This document shows, piece after piece, positions 1 through 12,540 of a stretch of DNA of 64,000 nt. Under the pieces are notes generated by a model, which worked only from the letters and a program-made list of their open reading frames with translations, made no database searches and was not told the origin of the DNA. Location of the stretch: assembly GCA_028023455.1 (NCBI GenBank), contig JAQFVV010000001.1, forward strand, positions 25,657,401 through 25,721,400, written 5' to 3'. The stretch is from Epiperipatus broadwayi (lineage: Eukaryota; Onychophora; Udeonychophora; Euonychophora; Peripatidae). The position numbers were made by a program, and so were the translations under genes. How positions within the stretch are numbered: the first letter of the stretch is position 1; the number at the start of each line of letters is the position of its first letter.

Positions 1-216
1 AATCCATTTTAGAAATTTAAATTTCAATATTTTTCTTTTTTTTCAAATGCATGGACAATCTACTTTATTTACATGTTCAATCAGTATTATAAGAAATATT
101 TTTGGCAAAAAACCAATAGGACAGTAAATCATTTTGCAGTTTATTTAATAATATTTAATAAAAATGATATCCGTTTTTTATTGTTAATATTTTAAATTCA
201 ACAATTGACTTACTTC

Positions 217-292
217 TATTTCAATTACCTATGTTTAAGTTATGATTATATATATATTTCAATTACCTATGTTTAAGTTATGATTATATATA
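217..292. repeat. 38 bp tandem duplication
   Basis: Two adjacent copies of a unit reading ttcaattacctatgttta and running into a TA stretch. It lies just outside the left LTR of the neighbouring element, so that element inserted into or beside a (TA)n tract. Confidence 0.8.
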
Positions 293-303
293 TATATATA
301 TAT

Positions 304-3124
304 TGTAACCAGACCACCACACAACCCCTTTATTACTTCAGTTGTAACAATTTCCTGATGAGCATGTTGCAGGAAGGAACTACCGATTGGCATTCCCCAA
401 TGCAGATGTTAACCCCCCTACAACAATATTTCCTGCTCATCAGAGGATGTAGCACCATAGAGACTGGAAGCATAATGTTTGATTTTCCAAACAGTGCCAC
501 AAGAGTTTTATCTCACTACAACCTGACTTACCTGGGTCTAGTTATGCCAGACATAGCTCAGGAGACATGAGATTCTCATGAATAAGTGCACTGAATGATG
601 AGTGATGCAATAAAAAAATATAGAATTGAACAATTGGATAACTAAAGTTAATTTTAAGTAACAATAATTTTATTTAACAATTAATTTGCAAGTTCTTCCA
701 ATAAAGTTCCTTCATATCCATGTGAAGATTCATTGTTTTATTCATGTCTGGTCCATTGTGTTTCTTTTGTATACTTCCAATAATAGCACTTAAAGAATGT
801 AATTTGTTGTATAATAAAGTCCTTCTTTCATAGTTCTTTTAACAACTTACATCTTTAGATATTTAATTAATTTACAGAGAGGAATGCAACATATGAAGAT
901 AACTGATAGTATTTAATTCAGAGTTTCACTTTATTCAAATAAATATTTCACTTACTGTCCATTGTTCTTCTTTGGTATACTTCAATATGATTTAAAGAAT
1001 GTAACTTATTTAGAGCATAATAAAGTCCTTTTTTTAATAGTTCTTTAACAGTTTACATCTTTAATCATTTAGTTAGTTCACAGAGAGGAGTGTGACACAT
1101 TAAGACAACAGAGAGAATAATGAAGACAACTAATAGCACTTAATTCAGAGTTCCACTTAATTGTGATTTGTATTATTTTAGGTAGTAGTCACATGTAATG
1201 TGGTTTAAATTATTCATGTATCACTTAATTCACAATAGTTTATTTAAGATAACTGAGTTGTTTTAATTGAGTCACTTAATTCACAAATAGTTTATTTACA
1301 GTCCATTGTGCATCTTGGTATGTATCCAATAATAGGGCAGTATGAATTAAAGAATGCAAGTTCTTTAACCATTTACATTTACATTTTATGTCTAATTCAA
1401 GAGTTCCAGTTAACTTTAAATTAGCTAAAGCATAATACATATATTTTTATTCATGGTTATCCAAATCCAGGTTTGAATCCATGCTATATGCACATCCTAG
1501 GTTCATTGGTTTGGTATTCTTATTTCTCAATTCGTATTTATAACATGTTTTAATTCTGTGTTTATATTACTTTTTTCAGAGTTTTCAAATAATAGATAAA
1601 ATCTTTAATAAAAATGATTTTCTTATATAATTAATAAGCAGGTGAGCATTTGTAATTTTATTTGGTTACTCTAATATCTAGCATACATATTGCTGTTTGG
1701 TCTGGCACAGATGTATATTTTTTCATATAAGTTGATCAGCAGCTGCATTTATTTATTAGCCAGTTAGAGTTATATGTAATAGTGCAGTATTTCTGACTCT
1801 TCTAGGTATATTTATTTGTAAATCAATAATATCAATCATTATAAGTATTCGTTTTTTTAGTTTATTTTAATTCATATGTATCTGTAGATGAGAAGTCAAT
1901 CCTTATTAAAAATGCATTTTGATGATAGGTATTTTAGTATTTATAATTTATCTTTAATAAAACGTATTTCCATAGCTAAATTTGTTCATAATTTTCTTTT
2001 TCTTTTTTAAGAAAGATGTTTTGTTTTATCTTTTATAAACACATATAAATATTGAAAAAAATATAAAATCATTACAAGTATTTGTTTTTTTACTTTATTG
2101 TAATTCAAATGTATCTGTAGATGAGAAGTCAATCCTTATTAAAAATGCCTTTTGATTATAGATATTTTTAATATTTATCATTTACAATTTATTATTAACA
2201 GAACGTATTTTTACGCAACTATTTTTATTAATAATTCTTTTTTTATATATTTATAATAAAGACGTTTTGTTTGTCTTTTATAAACCCATATAAGTATTAA
2301 ATATTTATAAAATTGTTACGTTCCTTATATCCAGTTTGTTCCTTCAAAAAGGGGTCATTTTATTTAAGCTGAATGGCATTATTCCCTTTCATGATGATCT
2401 ATCCAGGCAAATCTTGGAAAATCATGGCTTAGAGATGGAGAGGAAAAGCTGTTACCATTTAGCCTTCCATCATTATGTTTTCCTTAATAATGTTTTCTTT
2501 TTCCATCATTAACAGTGGTTGTAGAAGTTATATTCAAGGTGACAAGGTCAGGTTGAGTAACACTTAAATAAGAATTTTAATCTTTTTAAATTCTTCACTT
2601 TATCTTAAACATCTCTTTTACAAAAAATCTATTTGAAAAAATCTTCTTTAAGCATACACTTTAAAAATCCAATCTAATCTGCCTCTGAACTTGCAACTTG
2701 ACTATATATATTCTGATTCTTGGATTGATTAAACAGTTCAGCCCATGTATCCTAGTCATCCCACAGCTCTCATTTAAGTCCGATTGCCTTTCTCTTCATA
2801 ATGATTGGATAATCTACTTTTTTAGCAGGATAGATAAGAAAGCATGAAGATTAAGCCATGTTTTTCAATTTATTAAGACTGCCTCAAGCTGTTATCACAC
2901 TTTATTTGAAAACATCATTCCAAAAATTAAAAATGTAATCTTTTTAATAAATGCCAGCTTTTATTTACATTGTAATTTGAAACTATAAAATCAATAATGA
3001 TTTTCTTTTAACTATAAACTTTTTGCTTTATTTCTTTTGTAATTTGATCAAATCATGCTAGTCTTTTTTAAATGGGGGGGGGCATCTTTTGAATATATAT
3101 ACATGGAACAGTATATCTGTTTCA
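304..3124 (-). repeat. LTR of element A (3' LTR in element orientation)
   Basis: Near-identical partner of 5616-8456. On the plus strand it runs from TGTAACC to CTGTTTCA. It contains internal degenerate tandem blocks: modules around a tccattgt...ggtatacttc core recur near 750, 960 and 1310, and a block of about 230 bp built on gtatctgtagatgagaagtc occurs twice (about 1830-2060 and 2065-2300). A short reading frame at 280-570 lies within it but has no recognisable product. Confidence 0.82.
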
Positions 3125-3829
3125 TTACCCCCCACCAAATTTTGGGATGAAATCGCCTGGAAGTACGATTTTATTCCATATAATATACACACCATTTCTC
3201 ATTACTGCATTTCCATTGGTTTTAGGTTTGCTGATGAAATGGGTAAGATGAGCTGGAAAAGTGAATACATGAACTGTAGCCTCCAATGCCAGAATAAGTA
3301 GATGGCCAAGCACAAACTACTAGTACACACTGCCCCATGATGTCACAAAAATACCTCATTTTTAAGCACTACCTCTCTTGTACCTAGAAGGATCATCCAC
3401 AAAGAGTAGGAGCCAGAAAAAAAACAATTTGGCACTCAGCCAACCCTGCTCAACTTCTGTGAGTCTTAAGGGCTTATTCATTTGGTCTATTCATGAGACC
3501 AAGGCCTATACATGAGGCCTATATATACACACTGCTGGACTACTCTCAGAGCTCAACATCCAGGTCTGGATAGTGCCAAGCATATACTTCAGAGCATCAT
3601 AAACACAATGCATCCAAGCAGCTCTGCTCAATCATCCACCCATCTCAACATGAAAAACACAAATTCATGCATCACTACATCACACTCACAAACTTTTTCC
3701 ATCAGCTATCTCTATTTTATTGTTCTGAATTATAACTACAACCTGGTTTAGGAGACTGAGGATCATGATCAGTTCTCCTATCACATCTTTCTTTGTTTTG
3801 AGGTGATGAACTTCTATTTTGTTCTCTTT
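3125..3829 (-). other. Polypurine tract and 3' untranslated interior of element A
   Basis: On the minus strand the bases directly before the left LTR read GGTGGGGGGTAA, a good polypurine tract (3125-3137). The rest, up to the end of gag at 3830, shows no recognisable coding sequence. A 62-codon open frame at 3125-3313 on the minus strand has no motif I recognise. Confidence 0.55.
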
Positions 3830-5336
3830 TCAGGCATTTTCAGGCCATACATCATCATGGTGGCTTGCATTTCTAGCCACACCTTTCTGCAAGTTATCAT
3901 CACTATTTGATCTCCTAATTACATGGGTTTGGTATGGGCCATGCATATTGCCTGTTGAATATCTTCTTTGCCTTTTCCATGGTGGTATACCATTTCTTTG
4001 GTGGTGATACCATGGTGGTGCATCATAGTTGTTATAATTTTGAGGAGGCATTTTCCTTTTGTATCTGATGGCTCCTATTCTAGGCCAATCATCTCTTCTA
4101 TGGGGAGGTTTGTTTTGTGGTTGCTTTGCTCCTCCTTCCTTGGTTACTGATGCACCACAGCTATCATAGGCTGTTCATAGTTCAGCAACCTGCTCAATAG
4201 ATCAACGATCAGTCCCAATTAGCATTCTTTCTATGTAACTTGGGAAGCTGTGCTGTATCAATCTAATAATCTGGAGTTCAGATAGGGTGTCAGATGTCAA
4301 GGCTCTTAACCTGGCCACCTGTCTTCTAAAGAAGGGTGTATAAGGCTTTCCAGGTGGACATTTCTCCTGGGATACCTTATATTTATACCCCTCCTGATAA
4401 TCATCACTCCAGTAACAGTCCATTAATGCTTCTTTAAAATCATCAAAATTTGTACGTTGGGTGAGCAGTGAATCCCACCATGCTTGTGCTGCACCTTGGA
4501 GATGACTACATGCTATTGCCAGTTTTGCCTCTTCTGTCAATACATTAATACTAAAGTATCACTCCAAACTTTTTACAGACTCTATAGGTGCTTTATTACA
4601 GCTCCCTAAAAAAGTTCTGATTTTTAAGAATTGGTTTACAATTCCAGACATCTGGTTAGTTATAGGGACATCATGACTAACTTGATAATTCTTTTTTTGA
4701 CTTTCTTTTGGGACTGTTTCTGCCTTTCCTTGTTTAAGCAATGTATTGTTATTTTTTATTTCTATCTCTTTCATCTGGGTGGTCAATATATCCACCTTCT
4801 CCTGCATGGATTCTTGAATTCTTATTATGTTGGTATCTATGGCCTCACATATCTGGGTCATTTTAACTTCTTGCTCTATTAATGAGCCTTTTACTTCCCC
4901 CATCTCTTCCTCCTTAATTTTTAATATTTTGTTCATCATTTCTTTTATTAATTGGTCGAACTTTTCATTTTGGCTTTCAGTTATTTCTCTGATTTGTTCT
5001 TTCAATTCTGTTTTGTCTTTTTCTCTCTGTTCTCTCTGTTCCCCTCTTTTCTTGTTGTCTTCTTCTCTCTGTTCATCTCTTTTCTTGTTGTCTTCTCTCT
5101 GGTCACTATATTCTTTTTTATCTCTCACTTTTCTTGTTGTCTTCTCTCTGTTCCTCTCTTTTCTTGTTGCTTTCTTTTATTATTTCCATTAACTGTACTA
5201 ACATGGATGTCTCTCCTGTTCTCTGTGATTGCTTTTGATCATCTGCTTTGTCTTCTTGTTTATCTTCTTTCTCAGGAAGATTCTCTATACTTTCTGTATT
5301 CATCATCTTTTTTGCTTTTGATCTGGTTATCATCAA
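3830..5336 (-). pseudogene. gag: Gag-like polyprotein of element A, broken
   Basis: Reading begins near 5336 and runs to 3830 on the minus strand. The first third is extremely charged, with recurring REDNKKR / REQREEDNKK blocks (about 5300-5020), followed by a long coiled-coil stretch (about 5020-4700). From 4540 to 4202 comes a retrotransposon capsid-like segment with the conserved pattern LQGAAQAWWD, then FRRQVARLRAL. The tail (about 4190-3830) is basic and rich in Pro, Arg, Asn and Tyr; no CCHC zinc knuckle is visible, so RNA binding may rest on this basic tail. One frameshift near 5120 and three in-frame TGA codons (near 4545, 4200 and 4170) break the frame. The capsid motif is Ty3-like, but the family is uncertain. 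No pol follows. Confidence 0.75.
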
Positions 5337-5615
5337 TATTTTTTTAAAATTTTATTTGTACTTTTTTATTTCAATTTTGATAAGCTTCTCTCTCCATCCA
5401 TACCATGATTTAACTCCAAGTCTTTGTTATGCCTGTTTTATTCTTTATCTACCATTTATGCCATTCATTTTTATGTTGTTTTTCTTTTGAAATTCTACAC
5501 CCTTTTTGAATAAATCACATCACTGCATCATATGCACTGTTCATATCACAGAATCATGATCTGCTTATGCCTATGGATAGGCTAGCTAGATAAGGCCTCA
5601 CAGTAGGGTGACAAA
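5337..5615 (-). other. Leader region of element A
   Basis: Lies between the upstream (right) LTR and the start of gag. On the minus strand, the bases right after the LTR read TTTGTCACCCTACTGTGAGG, where a primer binding site would sit. I cannot match this to a particular tRNA by eye. Confidence 0.4.
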
Positions 5616-8456
5616 TGTAACCGGACCACCACACAACCCTTTTATTACTTCAGTTGTAACAATTTCCTGATGAGCATGTTGCAGGAAGGAACTATCAATT
5701 GGCATTCCCCAATGCAGATGTTAACCCCCCCCTACAACAATATTTCCTGCTCATCAGAGGATGTAGCACCATAGAGACTGGAAGCATCTAGACATTTCTA
5801 TGTTTGGTTTTCCAAACAGCACCACTAGAGTTCCATCTCACTACAACCTGACTTACCTGGGTCTAGTTATGCCAGACGTAGCTCAGGAGACATGAGATTC
5901 TCATGAATAAGTGCACTGAATGATGAGTGATGCAATAAAAAAATATAGAATTGAACAATTGGATAACTAAAGTTAATTTTAAGTAACAATAATTTTATTT
6001 AACAATTAATTTGCAAGTTTTTCTAATAAAGTTCCTTCATATCCATGTGAAAATTCATTGTTTTTATTCATGTCTGGTCCATTGTGTGTCTTTGGTATAC
6101 TTCCAATAATAGCACTTAAAGAATGTAATTTGTTGTATAATAAAGTCCTTCTTTCATAGTTATTTTAACAACTTAACATCTTTAGTTATTTAATTAATTC
6201 ACAGAGAGGAATGCAATATATGAAGATAACTGATAGCATTTAATTCAGAGTCTCACTTTATTCAAATAAATATTTCACTTACGGTCCATTGTTCTTCTTT
6301 GGTATACTTCAATATGATTTAAAGAATGTAACTTGTTGAGAGCATAATAAAGTCCTTCTTTTAATAGTTCTTTAACAGTTTACATCTTTAATCATTTAGT
6401 TAGTTCACAGAGAGGAGTGTGACACATTAAGACAACAGAGAGAATAATGAAGACAACTAATAGCACTTAATTCAGAGTTCCACTTAATTTTGATTTGTAT
6501 TATTTTAGGTAGTAGTCAAATGTAATGTGGTTTAAATTATTCATGTATGAATATATCCTTTACAGATATAATAATGAAGATAACTGCTAGCATTGTATTT
6601 AATTCAGAGTTTCACTTAATTCACAAATAGTTTATTTGCAGTCCATTGTGCATCTTGGTATGTATCTATATAATAGGGCAGTATGAATTAAAGAATGCAA
6701 GTTCTTTAACCATTTACATTTTATGTCTAATTCAAGAGTTCCAGTTAACTTTAAATTAGTTAAAGCATAATACATATATTTTTATTCATGGTTATCCAAA
6801 TCCAGGTTTGAATCCATGCTATATGCACATCCTAGGTTCATTGGTTTGGTATTCTTATTTCTCAATTCGTATTTATAACATGTTTTAATTCTGTGTTTAT
6901 ATTACTTTTTTCAGAGTTTTCAAATAATAGATAAAATCTTTAATAAAAATGATTTTCTTATATAATTAATAGGCAGGTGAGCTTTGTAATTTTATTTGGT
7001 TACTCTAATATCTAGCATAAATATTGCTGTTTGGTCTGGCACAGATGTATATTTCTTCATATAAGTTGATCAGCAGCTGCATTTATTTATTAGCCAGTTA
7101 GAGTTATATGTAATAGCTCAGTATTTCTGACTCTTCTAGGTATATTTATTTGTAAATCAATAATATCAATCATTATAAGTATTCGTTTTTTAGTTTATTT
7201 TAATTCAAATGTATCTGTAGATGAGAAGTCAATCCTTATTAAAAATGCATTTTGATTATAGGTATTTTAGTATTTATAATTTATCTTTAATAAAATGTAT
7301 TTCCATAGCTAAATTTGTTCATAATTTTTTTTTCTTTTTAAGAAAGATGTTTTGTTTTATCTTTTATAAACACATATAAATATTGAAAAAAATATAAAAT
7401 CATTACAAGTATTCATTTTTTACTTTATTGTAATTCAAATGCATCTGTAGATGAGAAGTCAATCCTTATTAAAAATGCCTTTTGATTATAGATATTTTTA
7501 ATATTTATCATTTACAATTTATTATTAACAGAACGTATTTTTACGCAGCTATTTTTATTAATAATTCTTTTTTTTTATATTTATAATAAAGACGTTTTGT
7601 TTGACTTTTATAAACACATATAAAGAAAAAAGTATCAAATATTTTTATAAAATCATTACCTTCCTTATATCCAGTTTGTTTCTTCACGCCAAAAGGGGTC
7701 ATTTTATTTCAGCTGAATGGCATTATTCCCTTTCTATGATGATCTATCCAGGCAAATCTTGGAAAATCATGGCTTAGAGATGGAGAGGAAAAGCTGTTAC
7801 CATTTAGCCTTCCATCGTTATGTTTTCCTTAATAATGTTTTCTTTTCCATCATTAACAGTGGTTTAAAGTTTCTTCCAAGGTGAACTCGTTGAGTAACAC
7901 TTAAATAAAATTATAATTTTTTCAAATTCTTCACTTTTCTTACTATCTTTTTCAAAAAATCTTTCAAAAAATATCTCCTTAAACATACTCTTTAAAAATT
8001 TCCAATCTAATCTGCCTCTGAACTTGCAACTTGACTATATATATTCTGATTCTGGATTGATTAAACAGTTCAGCCCACGTATCCTAGTCATCCCACAGCT
8101 CTCATTTAAGTCCAATTGCCTTTCTCTTCATAATGATTGGATAATCTACTTTTTTAGCAGGATAGATAAGAAAGCATGAAGATTAAGCCATGTTTTTCAA
8201 TTTATTAAGACTGCCTCAAGCTGTTATCACACTTTATTCAAAAACATCGTTCCAAAAATTAAAAATGTAATCTTCTTAATAAATGCCAGCTTTTATTTAC
8301 AGCATAATTTGAAACTATAAAATCAATAATGATTTTTTTTAACTATAAACTTTTTACTTTATTTCTTTTTTAATTTGATCAAATCATGCTAGTCTTTTTT
8401 AAATGAGGTGGGGGAATCTTTTGAATATATATATGTGGAACAGTATATCTGTTTCA
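5616..8456 (-). repeat. LTR of element A (5' LTR in element orientation)
   Basis: Partner of 304-3124, with the same ends and the same internal repeated modules (the block of about 230 bp recurs at about 7168-7400 and 7405-7630). It differs by small indels and by a rearranged stretch near 6545-6600 compared with 1201-1290. It should contain the element's promoter on the minus strand, but I did not identify a clear TATA box among the many AT-rich candidates. Confidence 0.82.
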
Positions 8457-9119
8457 ATATATATATATATTAATCTGCATTCTTATATTATTGAAAAAAT
8501 AACAAACTTCTTTATGCACACACACATAAAAGTTGTTCTCCATCCTTTAATTTGATTTATCCTTTTAATATATATTAACTTTACAGTTAGCTACAAGTTA
8601 TATTCATAATATTCATTTCTTTAATAAGAATGTCAAATAATCAATTGTTCATTCAATTGCAATAGGAATAGTGATATTCCTTTTTTACAAGTATTATATA
8701 TTAGATTGATATAGTAGATATAAAAATTAAAATTTACTTGTAAAACAAAGATTTATAGATTATGAAAAGTATTTGATTTTATAATCATTTCTGTGGTGAT
8801 TAAAACATTGCTATCAAGATGAAGATACAGGATAACTGCACTGATTAGCTTGCATGGTGATACTAAGAACATTAACTTTAATAATGGTTTAAGACAATCT
8901 GAATTCATATTTCCAAAATTTTTCCATCAGTTTTACAAGAAGCATTTTAATACATTAAAGATCAGCCTTTTCAAGCTATTGTGCATACACTTTTTACGAG
9001 TGTTAATAATAATAAATGAATACTTTCACTCCCAACACGAGATATAGTATTTAAGAAAGAATAAAATGAATCACTTATTCTTTCCAACCCAAATGCTTAT
9101 ATATGGGCAAATCTTAAGT
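8457..9119. other. AT-rich DNA, no gene seen
   Basis: Starts with the (AT)n tract that flanks element A. The 65-codon frame at 8850-9047 has no recognisable motif and is likely chance. Confidence 0.6.
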
Positions 9120-9960
9120 ACTTAAAATGGATGTTAAGAAAATAAAAGTAAATGACAGTTATTTAAGTTATCTAGATTTTCCTGTTAATGCTGTTGTTAT
9201 TGCAAATAATATTCAGTTTTTAAAAAATGTTGGAAGAGTTATAAGATAAAAATAAAAGAGTAGGATTAAAGATAAATAGTAAAAAGACTAAAATAATGTT
9301 CAATAGATTTTTTCAGAAGAAGAAAATAAAGATTGATAATCATGAACTGGAAATAGTATTAGATTGTTAATATACATAGAAACATAATGCACTTGAATGG
9401 AGTGGTTTTGGTAGAAACAACTTCACATTGAAAAGATATATGTCTAGTGTTTGGAAATAAAAAGGTTTTTTTTTTAATTGTGTTTTACCAGTTCTTACTT
9501 TTAGATCTGAGACTTAGACATTTAACAAAAGAATAATCCAGAGATTTCAGATCACTCAATTTAAATATAAAGAAATTATATTAGGAAAAACATGAAGAGA
9601 TCAAAAGTGGAATATATGGGTGAGAAAGCAAATTGGTATGTCTGACACCATTGAAGTAAAAGACTAAAATGGAGTGACATAATGCTAGAAAGATTGATAA
9701 CAGATAGACAAATGAAGTTTTAAATTGAATTCTAAAAGATGGCAAAAGATCTATATAAAAAAGAGATGTCATATGATATTGATGTAAGAAAGTTTGCTGA
9801 TTGGTTGTAAAGAAAAGTTAAAGATAAGAGAAAGTGAATTAAACTTGGAAAGTTATTTATCCTGCAGTGAAATACAATGGTTGAAAATTATGATGACGAT
9901 GATGAGAGCTATTTGTATCTGGAGATTAAAATATGACAAAAAAAATTTAAAAATTATAGA
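9120..9960 (+). pseudogene. Decayed RTE-like non-LTR reverse transcriptase (C-terminal part)
   Basis: Translation in shifting plus-strand frames gives the ordered blocks of the RT thumb and C-terminal region seen in RTE/BovB-like LINEs. There is a remnant of the catalytic region with VIANNIQFLKNV near 9200, then LKINSKKTKIMFN near 9270, a WSGFGRNNFTLK block near 9410, CVLPVLTF near 9490, and a WVRKQIGMSDTIE block near 9620. The catalytic aspartates are not preserved, and many stops and frameshifts separate the blocks, so it is an old relic. The 5' half and the endonuclease are absent. Assignment to RTE-like rather than another RT clade rests on the overall pattern and was not tested by alignment. 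Confidence 0.6.
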
Positions 9961-11150
9961 GGAAGATAAAAAAAATGCAGTAAGCTATTTAAAGCTGTTT
10001 TACCTATGGATAATGATTAAAACACGATTGATATATGATATAACTAAAGTTGTTATCTACATTACCCGCCTTCAGTAAATCTGTGACGAAGGACGGATGA
10101 TTATAAATAATTTCAAATTTAGAAATAAAATAAAAAATCGGTTTGGATATATTTAAGTATCGAGAATACTAACGTAAAGAAGTAGATGTTTCAAATCTTT
10201 ATTTCACCAGATAAATGAGCAAAGATTGAGTGCAAAATACATATATAGTTAGAGAAGTTTGACACTTTTATACATTGATGGATAGTTGTTACATAATAGA
10301 TTTGAAATTAGAGGGATACTGCTTATAAATTGGGAAAATTTACTTAATAATATATATATATTCTATAGCTTTCCATTTATTGTTAAAATATACTGTATTG
10401 TAGTACACTATGTGCGTTGTATAAACGGTTATTAGACTGAATATTAAAATCTGAATATAAAAATTCAAAAAAAAAAAAGTTGTTCATTATGTGCAGCTTA
10501 GTTTTAATGAAAACTAAAATATTAAATTTTTTAAAGCATAAAATAAAAATGTAAATAGACTTGCCCTAATAAAAATTCATAAATCAGAAATTTGAAGTAT
10601 CATACCCAGGACATTCACTTTATTTCTAGGAAATTAGTTTTTGTTTTGTGCTATGTTATAATTTTTTTTATCTCATACCAGAAACCAAACTTTAAAAGTA
10701 CTTCTTATATATGCACATTCTAGGTTAGCCAATGACTTTCATTGTAATATTTGTTTCATTGGCAGTTTTACAATTACTTTGCTTGGAATTTTTTTTTTTT
10801 TTTTTGCTACAATATTAATCCATTTTCTAATCTAATTTTCAAGATTATGATTAAATGTGCAGCAAAATAAGTATTTAAAAAAAGTAATAATGGCAGTATA
10901 TTTCCATTGCAAAATGCGCACATGAACAGGTAAGCTAACTAAGTTGATAATTTAAGTATTATACAACATAACAAAAATATCTTCATTGTAACATTTGTTT
11001 CATTATATAAATCTTAAGTTAATGAAAAAGGTTTTTGTAGCAAAATTTGTTCATAGTAAAGTTTTCATTCTAGTGGACTTTACTGCATATATATATATAT
11101 ATCACAATGATGGCATTACAAAACCATTATGTTGTCTTTCTAAAATACTA
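9961..11150. other. AT-rich DNA, no gene seen
   Basis: May include the extreme 3' end of the RT relic. Otherwise only poly-A/T runs (for example near 10792) and short chance frames. Confidence 0.55.
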
Positions 11151-11321
11151 TTCTTTAAAATGAAATATATTCAAGTTATAGACAACAAAATACTTAAAAT
11201 ATATAAATAATAAATTTAATAAATTTATTATTTATATATTTTAAGTATTTTATTAAATTTATTATTTATATATTTTAAGTATTTTGTTGTCTATAAATTG
11301 AATATATTTCATTTTAAAGAA
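11151..11321. repeat. Near-perfect 73 bp palindrome
   Basis: The arm 11151-11223 (ttctttaaaatgaaatat...) is the reverse complement of 11249-11321 with about one mismatch. The 25 bp spacer repeats part of the arm. A transcript would fold into a long hairpin. Confidence 0.85.
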
Positions 11322-11370
11322 TATATATATATATATTATTAATCAATGTCTGTATTCCAATTATAATAAA

Positions 11371-12099
11371 ATATATATAATTATTCAAAACAATACAGTA
11401 ATTAATACAGTAAAAAGTATTTTAAAAAACAAATATATATCACAATTTAATAGAAGTACTTTCAACTATCTATGTAGTCGTTATCAACTAAATTCAAATT
11501 GTATTACAAAAAACCATTACAAATGTAAACAAAAAGTAACACGTCATACATCAATTTTCCCACCATTCATTAATTTTTATATTGGCAACCTGTCTAGTTA
11601 TCAAATGTTGCTTTTCACTTTTTATTAACATAGCTTCTTTAATTTTGCGTTTATTATTATTTCTTTCAATACACAAAATCTTATCTTTATTAAAATCAAA
11701 ATCGATGATATATCACCATCAGTATTTTTTGATCATAATGTAACACGTAATTATGGTTTTGATTTTGATTTTAATAAAGTTAAGATTTTGAGTATTGAAA
11801 TAAATAATAATAAGCGCAAAATTAAAGAAGCTATGTTAATAAAAAGTGAAAAGCAACATTTGATAAATAGACAGGTTGCCAATATAAAAATTAATGAATT
11901 GTGGGAAAATTGATGTATGACTTATTACTTTTTGTTTACATTTGTAATGGTTTTTTGTAATACAATTTGAATCTAGTTGATAACTACTACATAGATAGTT
12001 GAAAGTACTTCTATTAAATTGTGGTATATGTTTGTTTGTTTTTTTTAAATATTTTTTACTGTATTAATTATTGCATTGTTTTGACTAATTATATATATA
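11371..12099. repeat. Large inverted repeat built from Penelope 3'-end sequence
   Basis: The left arm 11371-11703 is the reverse complement of the right arm 11761-12099, with scattered mismatches and small indels. The spacer is about 57 bp. The right arm reads on the plus strand as the C-terminal part of a PLE GIY-YIG domain followed by 3' noncoding sequence, and the left arm carries the same on the minus strand. So two PLE 3' ends face each other head to head. PLEs are known to occur with partial copies in direct or inverted orientation. Confidence 0.8.
11725..11925 (+). pseudogene. Penelope-like GIY-YIG endonuclease, C-terminal fragment
   Basis: Plus-strand reading gives a DHNVTRNYGFDFDF segment, then an ILSIEINNNKRKIKEAML segment and an INELWEN end. 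This has the order of the C-terminal half of PLE GIY-YIG domains: a His-containing stretch, an ILxxE motif, a KRKxxEA helix with the catalytic Glu, and the final aromatic segment. It lies mostly in the right arm of the inverted repeat, with an inverted copy in the left arm. It has no start of its own and no reverse transcriptase. Confidence 0.6.
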
Positions 12100-12299
12100 T
12101 ATATTTGTTTTGATTTTTTTTGCAAATGTTAAATCTAAAAAAAAATACTTTATTCTATTTTTTTAAAAACATTAAAGTAAATTCCAAAATAGTTTAATTA
12201 TAAAAGAAATTATTTTCCTACAAAATTAATAGTATTATCATTTTTGTTTTTGATTTGTTATTTCTAAGTATGGTAAAATTAAAACAAATATGTGAACAA

Positions 12300-12540
12300 A
12301 AATGAAACATTTTTAGCTTACGTACAAAAAACTAAAACTAATTTCACAAATGTGTGAAAAGAAATATCGGCATGATTTTGACACTGATATTGTTGAGATG
12401 ATTTGTAAAGAAAGTGATGATAGAGAAAGATTAAAGAGACTTGATTTATTCCACAAAATTATATGATGAATCAGAGAACCAATAGCTGCTAAATAAGCAA
12501 AAAAGATTTTTTTTAAAAAAAAGAAAATAACCATAACAAT
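12300..12540 (+). pseudogene. Penelope-like 3' fragment, related to 16630-17070
   Basis: Nucleotide similarity to 16845-17070 is clear: both share a tttgacact/ttaaccct...attgttgagatgatttgt block, an agaaagat...cttgatttattccacaaaat block and the end near aatcagagaaccaatag. The reading is broken by stops. With the preceding inverted repeat it suggests at least two PLE insertions or a rearranged one at this site. Confidence 0.6.

Larger units (their letters stand above)
304..8456 (-). mobile_element. Gag-only LTR retroelement A with 2.8 kb LTRs
   Basis: Two direct repeats of about 2.8 kb (304-3124 and 5616-8456) flank a 2.49 kb interior that encodes only a broken Gag on the minus strand. Read on the minus strand, each repeat starts TGAAAC and ends TTACA, the TG...CA ends expected of LTRs. 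A purine-rich tract lies directly before the downstream (left) LTR, which agrees with minus-strand polarity. Both outer flanks are (AT)n, so a short ATAT-type target duplication is possible but cannot be measured. No protease, reverse transcriptase, RNase H or integrase motif is visible, so the element is non-autonomous. The repeats look about 95% identical by eye, including small indels, so the insertion is not recent. A large segmental duplication is the alternative, but the TG/CA ends and Gag argue for an LTR element. Confidence 0.82.

Noticed and set aside
280-570. 96-codon frame at the start of element A's LTR
   Set aside because: It begins in a (TA)n tract outside the LTR, and the right LTR has indels that break the frame; no motif.
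4631-5490. Hydrophobic frames on the plus strand over the Gag region
   Set aside because: Antisense of the charged coiled-coil coding sequence; Phe/Leu/Ser-rich shadows.
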